Source: JAFDWI01 sp963764215
GTDB taxonomy: Bacteria > Actinomycetota > Acidimicrobiia > Acidimicrobiales > Iamiaceae
Direction of reading: 5' to 3'
Length of the DNA: 64,000 bases
Assembly (NCBI GenBank): GCA_963764215.1
Contig: CAVXRS010000004.1
Location: forward strand, 1 to 64,000
This document shows positions 19,485 through 29,654 of this stretch, piece after piece; the first letter of the stretch is position 1; each line of letters begins with the position of its first letter. The notes under the pieces are model-generated. The model had not been told where the DNA came from, did not search any database, and was given only the letters and a program-made list of their open reading frames with translations. The position numbers and the translations under genes are program-made.

Positions 19485-20049
19485 CGAAGTCCCAGTTGAC
19501 CAGGTTGGTCAGGAAGGTCTCGATGAACTTGGGGCGGGCGTTGCGGTAGTCGATGTAGTACGCGTGCTCCCACACGTCGATGGTGAGCAGCGCCTTGACC
19601 GGAATGCTTCAGGGGCAGGTCGGCGTTCGCGGTCTTCGCGACCGAAAGCTTCGAACCGTCGGTGACCAGCCAGGCCCAACCCGATCCGAACTGCGTCGCG
19701 GCGGCGTCGGAGAACTCCTCGGCGAACTTCTCGTACGAACCGAACGACGACCCGATCGCGTCGGCCACCGCGCCCGTGGCCGGTCCGCCGCCGTTCGGCG
19801 TCATGCAGTTCCAGAAGAACGAGTGGTTCCAGTGCTGGGCGGCGTTGTTGAACAGGCCGCTGTTGATCTCGGCCCCCGGGATGATCTCCTCGAGGCTCTT
19901 GCTGGCGTTGTCGGTGCCCTCGACGGCAGCATTCAGCTTGCTCACGTAACCGGCGTGGTGCTTGCCGTGGTGGTACTCGAGGGTCTCCGCGCTCATGTGG
20001 GGCTCCAACGCCTTGGCGTCGAAGGGGAGGGGGGAAGTTCAAATGCCAT
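19462..20049 (-). CDS. sodA: Fe/Mn superoxide dismutase, frameshifted
   Basis: Combining frames gives a ~195-residue iron/manganese SOD. The start MAFELP is followed by the ligand region EYHHGKHHAGYVSKL, then NHSFFWNCMTPNGGG, FGSGWAWLVTD and DVWEHAYYIDYRNARPKF, so all four metal ligands are present. It dismutates superoxide. Two one-base shifts are seen: one at the G run 20029-20034 (a missing base restores PPLPFDAKALEPHMS) and one near 19606. Both ends and the length match the family, so I treat the gene as functional with sequence errors. Metal choice cannot be decided from sequence by eye. Confidence 0.9.
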
Positions 20050-20122
20050 CAGGGGTTCCTTTCGCTTCATCGTCTGGGACACTTCGCACCCTAGGCCGAG
20101 AAGTGCCCAACTGCGACTGTGG

Positions 20123-21754
20123 TCAGGTACAGGAGTGGTCGGCCTGTTGGGGCACGACCCCGATCACCGTGGTCGACGAGGCCGATGGCTTGGTCGTCTT
20201 CGTCCCGGCCGTGGTCGAGGCCGATTGCGCCGGGCAGCTCGCTCTTGTGCAGGGTGCGTTTGGTGGTCGTCACGGTCGTGAAGTCCGATCCGGTCACGAC
20301 CTCGATGGTTCCCGTCGATCCTCCGACGACCGGAACCAGTTCGACCGGCGCGCTCAGGTGTCGGGCCACGAGCTCGGCTTGGGCCTGGTCGCCCGGGGCG
20401 TACCGGACCTCGGTCCGAGACAGCTTGCCGATGCCCTCGGTCGACGCATCCGCCGTTTCCTGGACGACGAAGCCGACACGCTCCAGTGCGCCGGCGACGT
20501 TGGCGGCCTGATGGTTCACTCCCGAAGCGTTGAGCACCCGCAGGTCGATGGAACTCTCCGGCGACGCCGGATTCGTGCGGAAATGATCGAGGATCGGTTC
20601 CGCCGCCTTTTCGTCGGGTACGAGAATGTCTCCCGGCAGTGGGCGAATGGGAGGGCGTGGCGGGATACGAGTAGGTGACCAGGTCGGCAGGATTGAAATG
20701 GCGGAACCGATTCGCCAGCGAGATCATGTCGGAGGTGGACAGGTTCGAGTCGACCGTGAGGCTGTCGACCACGGATTTCATGATCGCATTCAGGGTCGCG
20801 GGATTCCGGAACGCCGCGTGCTCGGCCTGGGGGATGGCCGTGCGGATCAGCAGTTGCTGGCGACTGATCCTCCCCAGATCCGAGGTGCCGTCCTGGGACC
20901 AGCCATTGGCATGCATCCCCGCATCGCTCAGGTACCGCAACGACGAGGTGTCGACGGACTTCTCGCCGAGGGTGTTGTACCAGAGGTAACGCGAGCGGGC
21001 GAACGCCAGCGCCTGCGTCCCGTTCAGGACGTGGCACCCGACCGTCGAGATGTTCAGCCCGGTGTGGCTGTCCCACATGGGTTTGTCGAAGTACAGGGTG
21101 ACGCCACCCATGGCGTTCACGAGCTTCTGGAAGCCGACGAAATCGACCTCGATGTAATGGTTGATCGAGATGCCGAACGCGTCCTGCGACGGTCTTGATC
21201 AACGTGGACACGCCGATCGCGAACGCGGCATTGACCTTGTCCTTCTGACCAGTGCCGGCGATCGGGACGTACAGATCGCGTGGGAGCGACAGGAGCTGCG
21301 CGGACTTCTTCGCAGGGTCGACCCGCAGGATCATGATCGTGTCACTCCGGCTCCCACCACCCGTGGGATTGCTCTGGTACTGGCTGTCGTTCAGGAATGC
21401 CCCCGCGTCGGGCGAGTTCGCGGTGATGCCCTGACGCGAATCGGAACCGACGAGCAGGTAGTTCTGCGGACCCCCGGCCGGGGCACTGGCGAGATTGAGA
21501 TCGACCCGGTTGATCTGGCCGAGCCGCCAGTTGAAGTAGCTCATGGCGCCGGCGACGATCAGCACGACGGCGGACGCGACGGCACCCAGGGCCAGCAGCG
21601 TCCGCTGGCCGCCGCTGCGGTGCCCCCGGCCACCGGTGCGGGCGCGCCCGGAACCCCGCGTCGAACGCGGGATCGCTCCGGCATCCCGCCGCGTCTCGGA
21701 CGCCACGGATGCGCTGCCGGGGCGGCGGATGGGCCCGTTGGGGTCGACGACCAT
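20123..21754 (-). CDS. LytR-CpsA-Psr (LCP) family protein with C-terminal LytR_C domain, frameshifted
   Basis: A ~540-residue membrane-anchored cell-wall ligase. It has a basic cytoplasmic N terminus, one helix (TLLALGAVASAVVLIVAG) and then the LCP catalytic domain, with NYLLVGSDSRQG, SRSDTIMILRVDP and LLSLPRDLYVPI. FARSRYLWYN carries the arginines that bind the polyprenyl pyrophosphate. A LytR_C domain follows (RVLNASGVNHQAANVAGALE). LCP enzymes attach teichoic acid, arabinogalactan or capsule polymers to peptidoglycan. One-base shifts near 21188 (an extra G), 20643 and 20235 break the frame. The corrected C terminus is a Ser/Thr-rich tail. It is a single gene with ~70 bases to sod. Confidence 0.85.
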
Positions 21755-21782
21755 GAACCGAAAATGCTATCGGGGCTCGGGC

Positions 21783-22217
21783 TCAGTTGGTCGCCGTGCC
21801 GGTCGGTCCGGCCTGGACCTTGCCCGTGCAGGTCTTGACAAAGGCGTCGAACCGCGGGATCAGCTTGGTCAGGGTGTTCGCCGGATCGCTCGGGTTCTGG
21901 CGGATCTTGCTCTGCGCACTCGAGAATTCGGAGAAGGGGATCCCGGACTTCTTGTTCGACATCTGATCGTACAGACAGCCACAGAACTGGCGATGTTCTT
22001 GGGCGTTCGGATCCTTCCCGCCGTCCTTGCCCACATAGCCGTCGGCGCATCCCTGGACGAAGTCCTTGCGAACGCTGGCGCAGTAGCTGGTCGGGTTGTG
22101 CTGGCCGACACAACCGCCGGTGAGGGCGATCAGCAGCATCACAAGGGCCACGATGGGCGCGAGGCGGCACGCCCCGACGCCGGCCCCCGAGGGGCATTGC
22201 CTTGGTGAAGCGCGCAC
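21783..22217 (-). CDS. Small cysteine-rich lipoprotein of unknown function
   Basis: The 144-residue frame from GTG at 22217 has a signal peptide (APIVALVMLLIALTGGC) with a lipobox cysteine. The mature domain has regularly placed cysteines (SYCASVRKDFVQGCADG, RQFCGCLYDQMS, FVKTCTGK), probably forming disulfides outside the cell. I do not recognise a named family. It ends 28 bases before the LCP start and is on the same strand, so the two may be co-transcribed, with an envelope role inferred only from location. Confidence 0.7.
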   Translation of the reverse strand: MRASPRQCPSGAGVGACRLAPIVALVMLLIALTGGCVGQHNPTSYCASVRKDFVQGCADGYVGKDGGKDPNAQEHRQFCGCLYDQMSNKKSGIPFSEFSSAQSKIRQNPSDPANTLTKLIPRFDAFVKTCTGKVQAGPTGTATN

Positions 22218-22267
22218 CGTCAAAGGATATCGACGAGCCCGAAACAGGTTGGAATCGGTGCGGGGCG

Positions 22268-22951
22268 TCACGGTTCCGCTAGGTCCCGAGCCCGTGCGAA
22301 GACGTCGTCGAGCATCGACGGGGTGAGTCGACCCGTGAACGTGTTCTGTTGGGACACGTGGTAGCAACCGAGCAGCGTGCGCCCGCTGTCGACGGGGATC
22401 TCCACTCCGTGGCCGAACTTGGGCCGCGGACGCAGGTTCAGCAGGCTGGTGAGCACGCCGAATCCGAACCCGCCCAGGGCCACCAGGACCCGCCATGGGA
22501 GACGTTCCAACTCGGCCTCGAGAAAGGACCGGCACCGGTCCCGCTCCTGGACCGTCGGTCGGTTGCCCGGTGGTGCGCACTTCACGGGAGCGGTGACCCA
22601 GGCATCCGTGAGGCTCAGGCCGTCGTCGCGTGCGACGCTCGTCGGCTGCGACGCGAACCCGGTGCGATGCAGCGAGGCGTACAGGAAATCGCCGGAACGG
22701 TCGCCCGTGAACATGCGCCCGGTCCGGTTCGCCCCGTGGGCGGCCGGCGCAAGTCCGACCACCACGACCCGGGAGTCCGGATCGCCGAAACCCGGAACTC
22801 CACGGCCCCAGTAGACCTCGTCGGAGAATGCGGCTCGCTTGGTTTCGGCCACCTCCTCCCGCCAGGCGACCAGACGCGGACACGCACGGCAGGTGACCAC
22901 CCGGTGTTCCACGTCTGCCAGGTCCCGATCCGGGCGGTCACACAGTGCCAT
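22268..22951 (-). CDS. Uracil-DNA glycosylase, family 5 (UDGb type)
   Basis: The 227-residue product has the family 5 glycosylase signature GLAPAAHGANRTGRMFTGDR near residue 65. The C-terminal catalytic loop HVSQQNTFTGRLT and the substrate-pocket segment VTAPVKCAPPGNRPT are also present. Cysteines C21 and C24 (VTCRACPRL) plus two later ones fit the 4Fe-4S cluster of families 4 and 5. It removes uracil, and in family 5 also hypoxanthine or xanthine, from DNA. A high-GC genome suffers more cytosine deamination, which suits such an enzyme. The frame is intact with an ATG start. Confidence 0.93.
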   Translation of the reverse strand: MALCDRPDRDLADVEHRVVTCRACPRLVAWREEVAETKRAAFSDEVYWGRGVPGFGDPDSRVVVVGLAPAAHGANRTGRMFTGDRSGDFLYASLHRTGFASQPTSVARDDGLSLTDAWVTAPVKCAPPGNRPTVQERDRCRSFLEAELERLPWRVLVALGGFGFGVLTSLLNLRPRPKFGHGVEIPVDSGRTLLGCYHVSQQNTFTGRLTPSMLDDVFARARDLAEP

Positions 22952-23199
22952 CGACGAACAGCGTAGGGATCGCCGCGGCTCCCGCCTGTCGTCCGCGTGG
23001 CGGCGACGTCCCTACGCGGTCTCGCGCCTCACTCCCTCAGGTGACTCTCGACCGTACGAGAAATTCCAGCGCGTGCGCTCGCTGCATGCAACAGTGTTTC
23101 TCGCAAGGTTCGGCAAATGGCTCGCATGAATTTGCTGGGTTCAGCAACGTATGTGCAAGACCTTGCGCAACGCTCGGCCATCGGGTTCACTGTCACGGT

Positions 23200-23965
23200 A
23201 TGCACGACCACCGAATTCTGATCGCCGCGGCACTCGGAGAAATTCTCCAACCGGCGCTCCAAGGCGCCTTCCCCACCAGTCGGGTGGTGGTCGCCACGGG
23301 CCCGGACGAGATCCGGCGGGCCGTCGCCGGCCAGCCGCGCTTCGACGCGGCCATCGTCGACCTGAGCTGGCATCATCGCCGGCTGGAATGGCACTTCGAC
23401 GGTTTGGACGTCCTGGAGATCCTCCGCCGCGGAGGGTCGCACGACCGCCTGCATCCTGGCGCCCCAGGGCGAGAGCTACGAGGATGATTTCATCGCCGAG
23501 GCCTTGGATCATGACCGGTATCCGGAGATCGCCGGGCTGGTTGACAAGCCGTCCGGCCTGGCACCGCTCCCGCTGAACGTCGAAGCAGCCGCGCTCGGCC
23601 GTCCGCTCCCCGGACCGTACATCGAGGTTCCGCCGAAAACTCCGTCCCTGCACGACTACTTCAGCCGTGGTCGTGGCCGCACCGCGGGGATCCTGGCCGC
23701 TGCGGTGGCCTCGGGTCGCGCCGCCACCTACCACGATCTTGCGGCGCTCGCGCAGGTGGCGCCCGACACCGCGAACAAGCTCGTCGGCTACCTCGCTCCC
23801 CTCCTGCGCGCGCGGGAGGATGTCCCGGCCGACTCGTCCATCACCCAGGCCGTGGTCTATCGATGGTGCGGAGAACACGCCAGATACCTCATGAGCTGGG
23901 CACGACGTCGCCTCCCCGACGACGTGCAGATCACTCGCTGGGCACCGCCGCGTGCATCCCACTAG
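23200..23965 (+). CDS. Receiver-like two-domain protein (response-regulator-like), one frameshift
   Basis: The N-terminal ~80 residues resemble a receiver domain (HDHRILIAAALGEILQPAL, then FDAAIVDLSWHHR with a possible phospho-acceptor Asp). The acidic pair that normally chelates Mg2+ is missing after the first strand, so it may be a pseudo-receiver. The C-terminal ~100 residues are helical and may bind DNA (RAATYHDLAALAQVAPDTANKLVGYL looks like a helix-turn-helix). A one-base shift near 23432 separates LDVLEILRRGG from ACILAPQGESYEDDFIAEAL. No sensor kinase is adjacent. The 248-base gap upstream shows no clear promoter. Confidence 0.6.
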
Positions 23966-23977
23966 GTTGCAGAGGCG

Positions 23978-24547
23978 ATGGCCTCCCCGCGGCACGCTTC
24001 CGGTCCGACCACGGTGCTCCTCGTCCGTCACGGCACCACCCCCACGACCGGAAAGATCCTTCCCGGTCGAGCGCCGGGCCTGCATCTGGCCGACGCCGGC
24101 GTGCGCCAGGCCGAAGCAGCAGCCACCGCCATCGGGGAGCTGTCCGGCGTGCGGGCCGTCTACGCATCCCCGATGGAACGGACCCGGGAGACCGCGCAAC
24201 CGATCGCCCGGGCCTGCGGGGTGCGCGTGCGTCGTCGGGAAGGGCTCAACGAATGCGATTTCGGGGACTGGACCGGACGCCGCCTCGCCACGCTCTCGAG
24301 GCGGACCGAATGGCAGACCGTCCAGCGGGCCCCGAGCCTGTTCCGGTTCCCGAACGGCGAGTCGTTCGTGGAGATGCAGGCGCGGATCACCTCCGAAATC
24401 GGCGCGCTGTGCGCGGCGCACCCCGGCGAGACCATCGTCGCGGTCTCCCATGCCGACCCGATAAAGGCGGCGGCCGCATCTGCCCTGGGCACACCGCTGG
24501 ACTTGTTTCAACGCATCGTCGATCGCTCCCTGTTCGGTCACGGATGA
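23978..24547 (+). CDS. Histidine phosphatase (phosphoglycerate-mutase-like) family protein
   Basis: The 189-residue product has the RHG motif VLLVRHGTTPTT with the catalytic His, the second-arginine block ASPMERTRETAQPIA, LNECDFGDWTGR, and the second histidine in IVAVSHADPIKAAA. Family members dephosphorylate small phosphorylated metabolites; the substrate here is unknown. In actinobacteria this gene commonly precedes the DUF3090 and SCO1664 genes, and the same order is seen here. The frame is intact, unlike that of the next two genes. Confidence 0.88.
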   Translation: MASPRHASGPTTVLLVRHGTTPTTGKILPGRAPGLHLADAGVRQAEAAATAIGELSGVRAVYASPMERTRETAQPIARACGVRVRRREGLNECDFGDWTGRRLATLSRRTEWQTVQRAPSLFRFPNGESFVEMQARITSEIGALCAAHPGETIVAVSHADPIKAAAASALGTPLDLFQRIVDRSLFGHG

Positions 24548-24639
24548 TCCGCTACGGATCGCTCGGTCCGGTCGTCGTCTGCGTCAGCGCTCCTGCCTCG
24601 ACGCTCTCGTCGACACTCACCGGCTGAGCTCTCCGGTCG

Positions 24640-25140
24640 GCCGCTTCGGAATCATTCGAATTCGACGAGCCCGACTTCTTCGTCGCCGGTGCCGTCGGCG
24701 AACCCGGAAACCGGGTCTTCTACCTGCAGGCCGGCCAGGGCGGCCGGACCATGGCGCTGCGCTGCGAGAAGCAGCACGTCGCCCTGCTCGCGCAGCACAC
24801 TCGCGAGCTGCTCGCCGACCTTCCCCCGACGGCACCCGACCCGCACAGCCGGGCGCTGCGCGAGCCGGTGGAGACGACCTGGGTGCTCGGGAGCCTCGCG
24901 TTCGGCTTCGACGACGACTCCGACCGGATCGTCGATCGTCGCCGAGGAGCTGCCGGCCGAAGACGGAGCATCGACGAGCGGCCGAGGGGCGGTTCGCCAT
25001 CACGCAGGGGTCAGGCGGCGTCGCTGATCGCCACCACCGAGGAGCTGCTCGCAGGGTCGGCGTCCCCTGTGTCAGGATCTGCGGACAGCCGATGGATCCG
25101 AAGGGCCACGCCTGCCCACGGTCCAACGGCCACCACGCCG
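24640..25140 (+). CDS. DUF3090-family protein, frameshifted
   Basis: Boundaries are approximate. The pieces FEFDEPDFFVAGAVGEPGNR, VFYLQAGQGGRTMALRCEKQ, TTWVLGSLAFGFDDDSDRI, IVAEELPAEDG, ASLIATTEELLAG and QPMDPKGHACPRSNGHH together form a DUF3090 protein of about 165 residues. It carries a C-terminal zinc-ribbon-like tail. The start codon is not visible: the frame upstream of FEFDEPD runs into TGA with no ATG or GTG, implying another error there. Shifts also occur near 24945, 25000 and 25070. The function of the family is unknown; it sits between a histidine phosphatase and an SCO1664 protein, as in other actinobacteria. Confidence 0.75.
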
Positions 25141-25141
25141 G

Positions 25142-25894
25142 ATGGACTTCCCCGACGTGGTCTCGGCCACCTGCAGTCGGCGAACGGTCGAGCTGCTCGG
25201 CGGATCGCCTGGAGCTCCAATGCCACCTTCCTCGCCGAGGTCGCCCTCGGCGACGGTCCGCATGCCGCCGAAGCCGACGGCACCGCTGGGATCCGGGCCA
25301 TCTACAAGCCGCAACGTGGCGAACGCCCGCTGTTCGACTTCCCAACCGGGCATCTGGCGCCGAGAGGTCGCGGCGTATCGAGATCGCCGCGGCCCTCGGC
25401 TGGGACCTCGTGCCCGAGACGGTGCCGAATCGACGGTCCGCTCGGCGAAGGCTCGCTGCAGCGCTTCGTGGAGGTCGACTACGAGGACCACTACTTCACG
25501 ATGCATCGAGGAGGACGATCCCGCGGTCGCGACCGACAGCTACGACGCATCTGCTGCTTCGACCTGATCGCCAACAACACCGACCGCAAGAGCGGGCCAC
25601 TGCCTGCTGGACCGGACCGCCACGTGTGGGCGATCGACAACGCCCTGTCGCTTCCATGCCGAGTTCAAGCTGCGCACGGTGATCTGGGACTTCTCCGGCG
25701 AGCCCATCGAGGCCGGGAACTGCTCGACGACGTGGCGGCGCTGCTCGACACCGGGCTCCCGCTACCTGCTCGGCGACCTGCTCGACCCGTTCGAGCGCGA
25801 CGCCGCTGCTGCACGCGCGGCGCGCGGCATCCTGGCCGAGGGGACGTTCCCCCACGACCCGACCGGTCGCCGCTATCCCTGGCCCCTCGTTTGA
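25142..25894 (+). CDS. SCO1664-family (PI3/4-kinase-like fold) protein, heavily frameshifted
   Basis: Fragments in three frames assemble into one ~250-residue protein: WSSNATFLAEVALG, IYKPQRGERPLFDFPTGHL, REVAAY, IAAALGWDLVPETV, LQRFVEVDYEDHYFTM, FDLIANNTDRKSG, HVWAIDNALS, LRTVIWDFSGEPI, LLDDVAALLDTGLPL and LAEGTFPHDPTGRRYPWPLV. NNTDRKSG and IDNALS are the catalytic-loop and metal-site equivalents of the kinase fold (N-x-x-D-R, then D-N/H). At least eight one-base shifts occur in 750 bases. The conserved order of motifs argues for poor sequence rather than decay. The substrate is unknown. Confidence 0.72.
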
Positions 25895-26881
25895 ACGAGG
25901 AGCGGCGAGCAGCTGCGCGGCTTGGAGCGCTTCGATCAACTTGGGCAGCACCTTGTGGACGTCGCCCACGATGCCGAGGTCGGCGACTCCGAAGATCGGC
26001 GCCTCCTCGTCCTTGTTGACCGCGATGATGTTCTTCGAGCCCTTCATGCCGACCAGGTGCTGGGTCGCACCCGAGATGCCGCAGGCCATGTAGACCGTCG
26101 GCTTCACGACCTTGCCGGTCTGGCCGACCTGGTAGGCGTAGGGCACCCAGCCGGCGTCGACGATCGCCCGGCTGGCAGCCGGGAGCGCCGCCGAGCAGCT
26201 TGGCGAGCGTCTCGATCATCTCGTACTTGTCGGCGTCGCCGAGACCCCGTCCGCCGGAGACCACGACCGCGGCCTCGTCGAGCTTGGGACCGGTCGACTC
26301 CTCGACGTGGCGGTCGGTGACCTTGGCGCCACCCAGCGCGTCGGCCGGGCACCTCGAGGAGCGCCGACGGTCGCCGCGGCGCCGCCGGACTCGGCTGCCG
26401 CGAACGACTTCGGCCGGACCAGCACGATGGCCGGCACCGTCGCCATCGAGCGTCGGTGGTGACGTTCGTCGTGCCACCGAACATCGGCGTCGTGGCGACG
26501 ACTTGTCCGCCGTCAACCGCCAGGTCGACGTTGTTGGACAGCAGCGGGCGGTCGACCTTCGCCGAGAGCCGGCCGGCGATGTCACGCCCGTCGGGGGTGG
26601 TCCCGAACAGGATGACGTCGGGTCCTTCGCCGGCTTCGATCTTGGCAGCCAGAGCGGCGGCGACCGGCCGCCCAGCAGGGTGCCGCCGAGGTCGCCCGGT
26701 GGCATGGACGGCGGTCGCGCCGTGGGCGCCGAGCGACCCGGCGATGCCTCGGCGTCGGCGCCGCCGTAGAACGCCTCGACGGTTCCGCCGAGCTCACGGG
26801 CCTTGGCGAGCAGTTCGAGCGTGATCGAGGCGACCTTGCCGTCGAGCGCCTCGGCGTGGACCCAGATCGGGAAATAGCCAT
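25873..26881 (-). CDS. etfA: Electron transfer flavoprotein alpha subunit, frameshifted
   Basis: Combined frames give an ETF alpha: FPIWVHAEALDGKVASITLE, ARELGGTVEAFYGG, GRDIAGRL, FGGTTNV, VVSGGRGLGDADKYEMIETL, AIVDAGWVPYAYQVGQTGKVV and YMACGISGATQHLVGMKGSK, ending NIIAVNKDEEAPIFGVADLG. The SGRGL and SGATQH blocks bind FAD. It passes electrons from acyl-CoA dehydrogenases to the quinone pool. The ATG at 26881 is followed by a missing base (ATGGC-TATTTC should read Met-Ala-Tyr-Phe). I see at least six shifts; the stop is uncertain, with TAG at 25873-25875 being one option. It lies 17 bases downstream of etfB. Confidence 0.85.
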
Positions 26882-26898
26882 GTTGGTCGGGCCCTTTC

Positions 26899-27686
26899 TC
26901 AGATGACCTTGAGCTGCTCGAGGAACGCCACGATCTTCTCGTGGGCGTCCCCCTCGTCGACGATCTTCTCTCCGGCTTCTCGCTCGCGGCGGCCGGGGTG
27001 GCACTCGAGTGATCTCCTGTCGTGCACCGGCCCACCCGACCTGCGCGGCGTCGATGCCGAGGTCCGGGAGCGGCAACCTGGTCGACGGGCTTGTTCTTGG
27101 CGGCCATGATGCCCTTGAAGGACGGGTAGCGGGGCTCGACCACACCGGCGGTGACCGAGACGAGCGCCGGCAGCGCGGCGGTCGACCTCGTCGTATCCCG
27201 CTTCGGTCTGCCGCCGGACGTTCACCTTCCCGTCGGCGATCTCCACGTGCTTGGCGAACGTCGCCGACTGAAAGGTCGAGCAACTCGGCGAGCTGCGCGG
27301 CGAGCGGTACCGGTGTACCCGTCGGAGGCCTCCACGGCGCACAGGACCAGATCGACGTCTTCGACGCGGCCGATGGCTTTGGCGAGGATCTTGGCGGTGC
27401 CGAGCGCATCAGAGCCCGCGATGGCCTCGTCGCAGACGAGCACGGCCTTGTCGGCACCCATGGCGAGTGCCTGACGCAGACCCGAAACCTCGCCATCGGC
27501 GGCGACGGAGACCAGGGTGACCTCGCCCTCCCCGGCGGCATCGACGAGCTGGAGTGCCATCTCGACGCCGTAGGAATCGGCTTCGTCCATGATGAGCTTT
27601 CCGGTCCGATTCAGGGTGTTGTCCGCATCCAACGATCCAGGTTCGGCAGGATCGGGAATCTGCTTCACAGTGACGACCACGTTCAT
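26899..27686 (-). CDS. etfB: Electron transfer flavoprotein beta subunit, frameshifted
   Basis: The product starts MNVVVTVKQIPDPAEPGSL and continues with GEVTLVSVAADGEVSGLRQA, LAMGADKAVLVCDEA, DLVLCAVEASDGYTGT, LAELLDL, FAKHVEIADGKVNVRRQTE, AGVVEPRYPSFKGIMAAKNK and FLEQLKVI. It binds AMP and partners ETF alpha. Shifts near 27300, 27190, 27070 and 27010 break the frame. An ATG nine bases upstream (27695) is an equally good start. It is first in an etfB-etfA pair, divergent from the glycosyltransferase gene at 27772. A separate, diverged ETF beta lies in the mycofactocin region at the window end. Confidence 0.87.
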
Positions 27687-27771
27687 GCGTTTCATTCTGG
27701 GCGCGCGTCTCGCCGGTGACCAATTCGGGGAAACCGTCTTTCCCGGTGTGAACCGGTATCGTCCTTGCCGA

Positions 27772-29523
27772 ATGACGGAGCCGAAGACCTTCCCGGAGCC
27801 CGGTCGGAGCGAGGCATCTGCGCAAGCGACGCGATGGCTGACCTGGTTGCTGCTCGCGGCCGCGATCGCCATCTTGATCTTCGGAGCCTGGCTCCGCCGT
27901 CACAGCCTCGACGATGCCTTCATCAACTACCGGATCGTGCATCAGATCGAGGCGGGGAACGGTCCGGTGTTCAATGCGCACGAACGGGTCGAGGCCTACT
28001 CCAGTCCGCTCTGGTTGGTGATGCTGGTCCTGGGCGACGTCTCGCTCCCGTTTCCCCTCGAGTGGATCGGGATGGCCGGCGGGATGCTCCTCGGGCGCTG
28101 CGGGCATGGTGTTCGCGGCACTCGGTTCCGCACTGCTCCAGAAGCGTGAGGGCGAAGCGACGGGCGCACGTACTGCTCGTGCCGCTCGGTGCACTGATGC
28201 TGGCCGTCTTCCCGCCCGTCTACCGCCTGATCGCCACTGGTTTGGAAGATGGACTGACGATCGCCTGGTTGGGTGCCTGCGCCTGGGTTCTGGGGCGCTG
28301 GGCACGATCGAAGGGACGATTCGGGCTGCCGAGCGCGGTCCTGGTCGGTCTGGGGGTGCTGGTCCGGCCGGACCTGGCGCCGTACTGTGCGACGTTCCTC
28401 GTCGCGGTGTTGATCGGCGACCGCCGGGAGCGACTGCTGCGCCGCTTGGCAATGGTGGCCGCGGCGGCGGCGATACCCGTGCTGTCGGAGATCTTCCGGA
28501 TGGGGTACTTCGGCGTGCTGACCCCCAACACGGCCATCGCGAAGTCCGCCGGTCTGGCCCGCTGGGGACGAGGATGGAGCTACCTGAACCAGTCGGTCGG
28601 GCCCTACTGGTTCTGGATTCCGGTCGTCGTCGTCGTCCTCCTGGGCTATGTCCCCCTGTTCATGGAAGGTCGCACTGGGGGCGTCCGGGCACGTCGGGCA
28701 GCTCTCGTCGGCGGTGCGTTCCTGGTCGGAGCAGCCGGGTGCACGCTCTACATCGTGCGGATGGGCGGTGGCTACATGGAGGCCCGACTCCTCCTCCCGG
28801 CGATCGTGGGGGCCTTCGTGCCGGTCTTCCTGATCCGCTGGCCGGTCTTGCGTTCGAAGGTGGGTATCGGCGCAGGCGTGGTGGCACTGGCCTGGATGGT
28901 GGTGGTCGGGTTCTTCGTCCGGACGTCCTCTGACGATCCGCGGGTCCTGTTCGAACCGCGCCATGCCGTGACCCTGTCGGACTTCATCCACTCGCGCGAC
29001 AAGGCCTTCGCAAACTCGATCCGCCCGGGTCGCGTGTACTACCAGTCCAGGCTGTTGCCCTACCCCAGCGAGCGCGGCCGAACACCGATCGCGGTCGAGC
29101 TCGGCGTGGGCAAGATCTCCTTCGCACTTCCGAACGACGTGTACGTACTCGACGCCCTCGGGCTCGCCAATCCGATCGCTGGGCATCTCGAGCTCCGACA
29201 ACGCGGCTATCCCGGACACGAGAAGATCCTCCCGCCACCGTGGATCGCAGCGCTGTCGACGGCCCCGGGCGCGAGGGTCCGCGCGTCGGACTTCCCCGGC
29301 CGTCACCGGTCCGGAGCAAAGGCCTCGTCATCGAGTTCGCCCATCAGGACGATCCCCAGGGTCGACCGTTCCCCGAAGCGAGTGGCCACCGCCCGAGCGG
29401 TGCTCGAATGTCGCTCGATGGCGACGTTCCGGGCCTCCTATCAGGAGCCGATGAGCTTCCACTTGTTCGGATCCGAACCTCCTGCATGCAGCCGAGGTAC
29501 CAGTTTCTCTCGATCCCCGGTGA
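27772..29523 (+). CDS. GT-C membrane glycosyltransferase, AftB/ZomB-like, frameshifted
   Basis: A ~583-residue polytopic membrane protein. The N terminus has a membrane helix followed by RRHSLDDAFINYRIVHQIEA and HERVEAYSSPLWLVML, the acidic loop typical of polyprenyl-phosphate-sugar transferases of the arabinofuranosyltransferase AftB family. About nine further hydrophobic segments follow (for example WFWIPVVVVVLLGYVPLF and AGVVALAWMVVVGFFV), then a C-terminal soluble domain (YVLDALGLANPIAGHLELRQ). Shifts occur near 28095, 28150, 29310, 29370-29400 and 29475. It probably adds a sugar to cell-wall glycan outside the membrane; donor and acceptor are unknown. Confidence 0.72.
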
Positions 29524-29654
29524 GCCGGCCGGACGCCGAGGCCAAACTGTGCAGCCCGAGTCGAACAGCGACGCATTGCCGAGGGGCGGCCCCCGAACGG
29601 GTGACGACCGACCCGCGGAATACGACGCGCCGCGGGTCTGGAAGAATCCTCGAT

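Noticed and set aside
21783..22883. Very long minus-strand frame continuing upstream of the small lipoprotein
   Set aside because: Its upstream part overlaps the glycosylase gene in another frame and shows no family features; only the part from GTG 22217 has a signal peptide.
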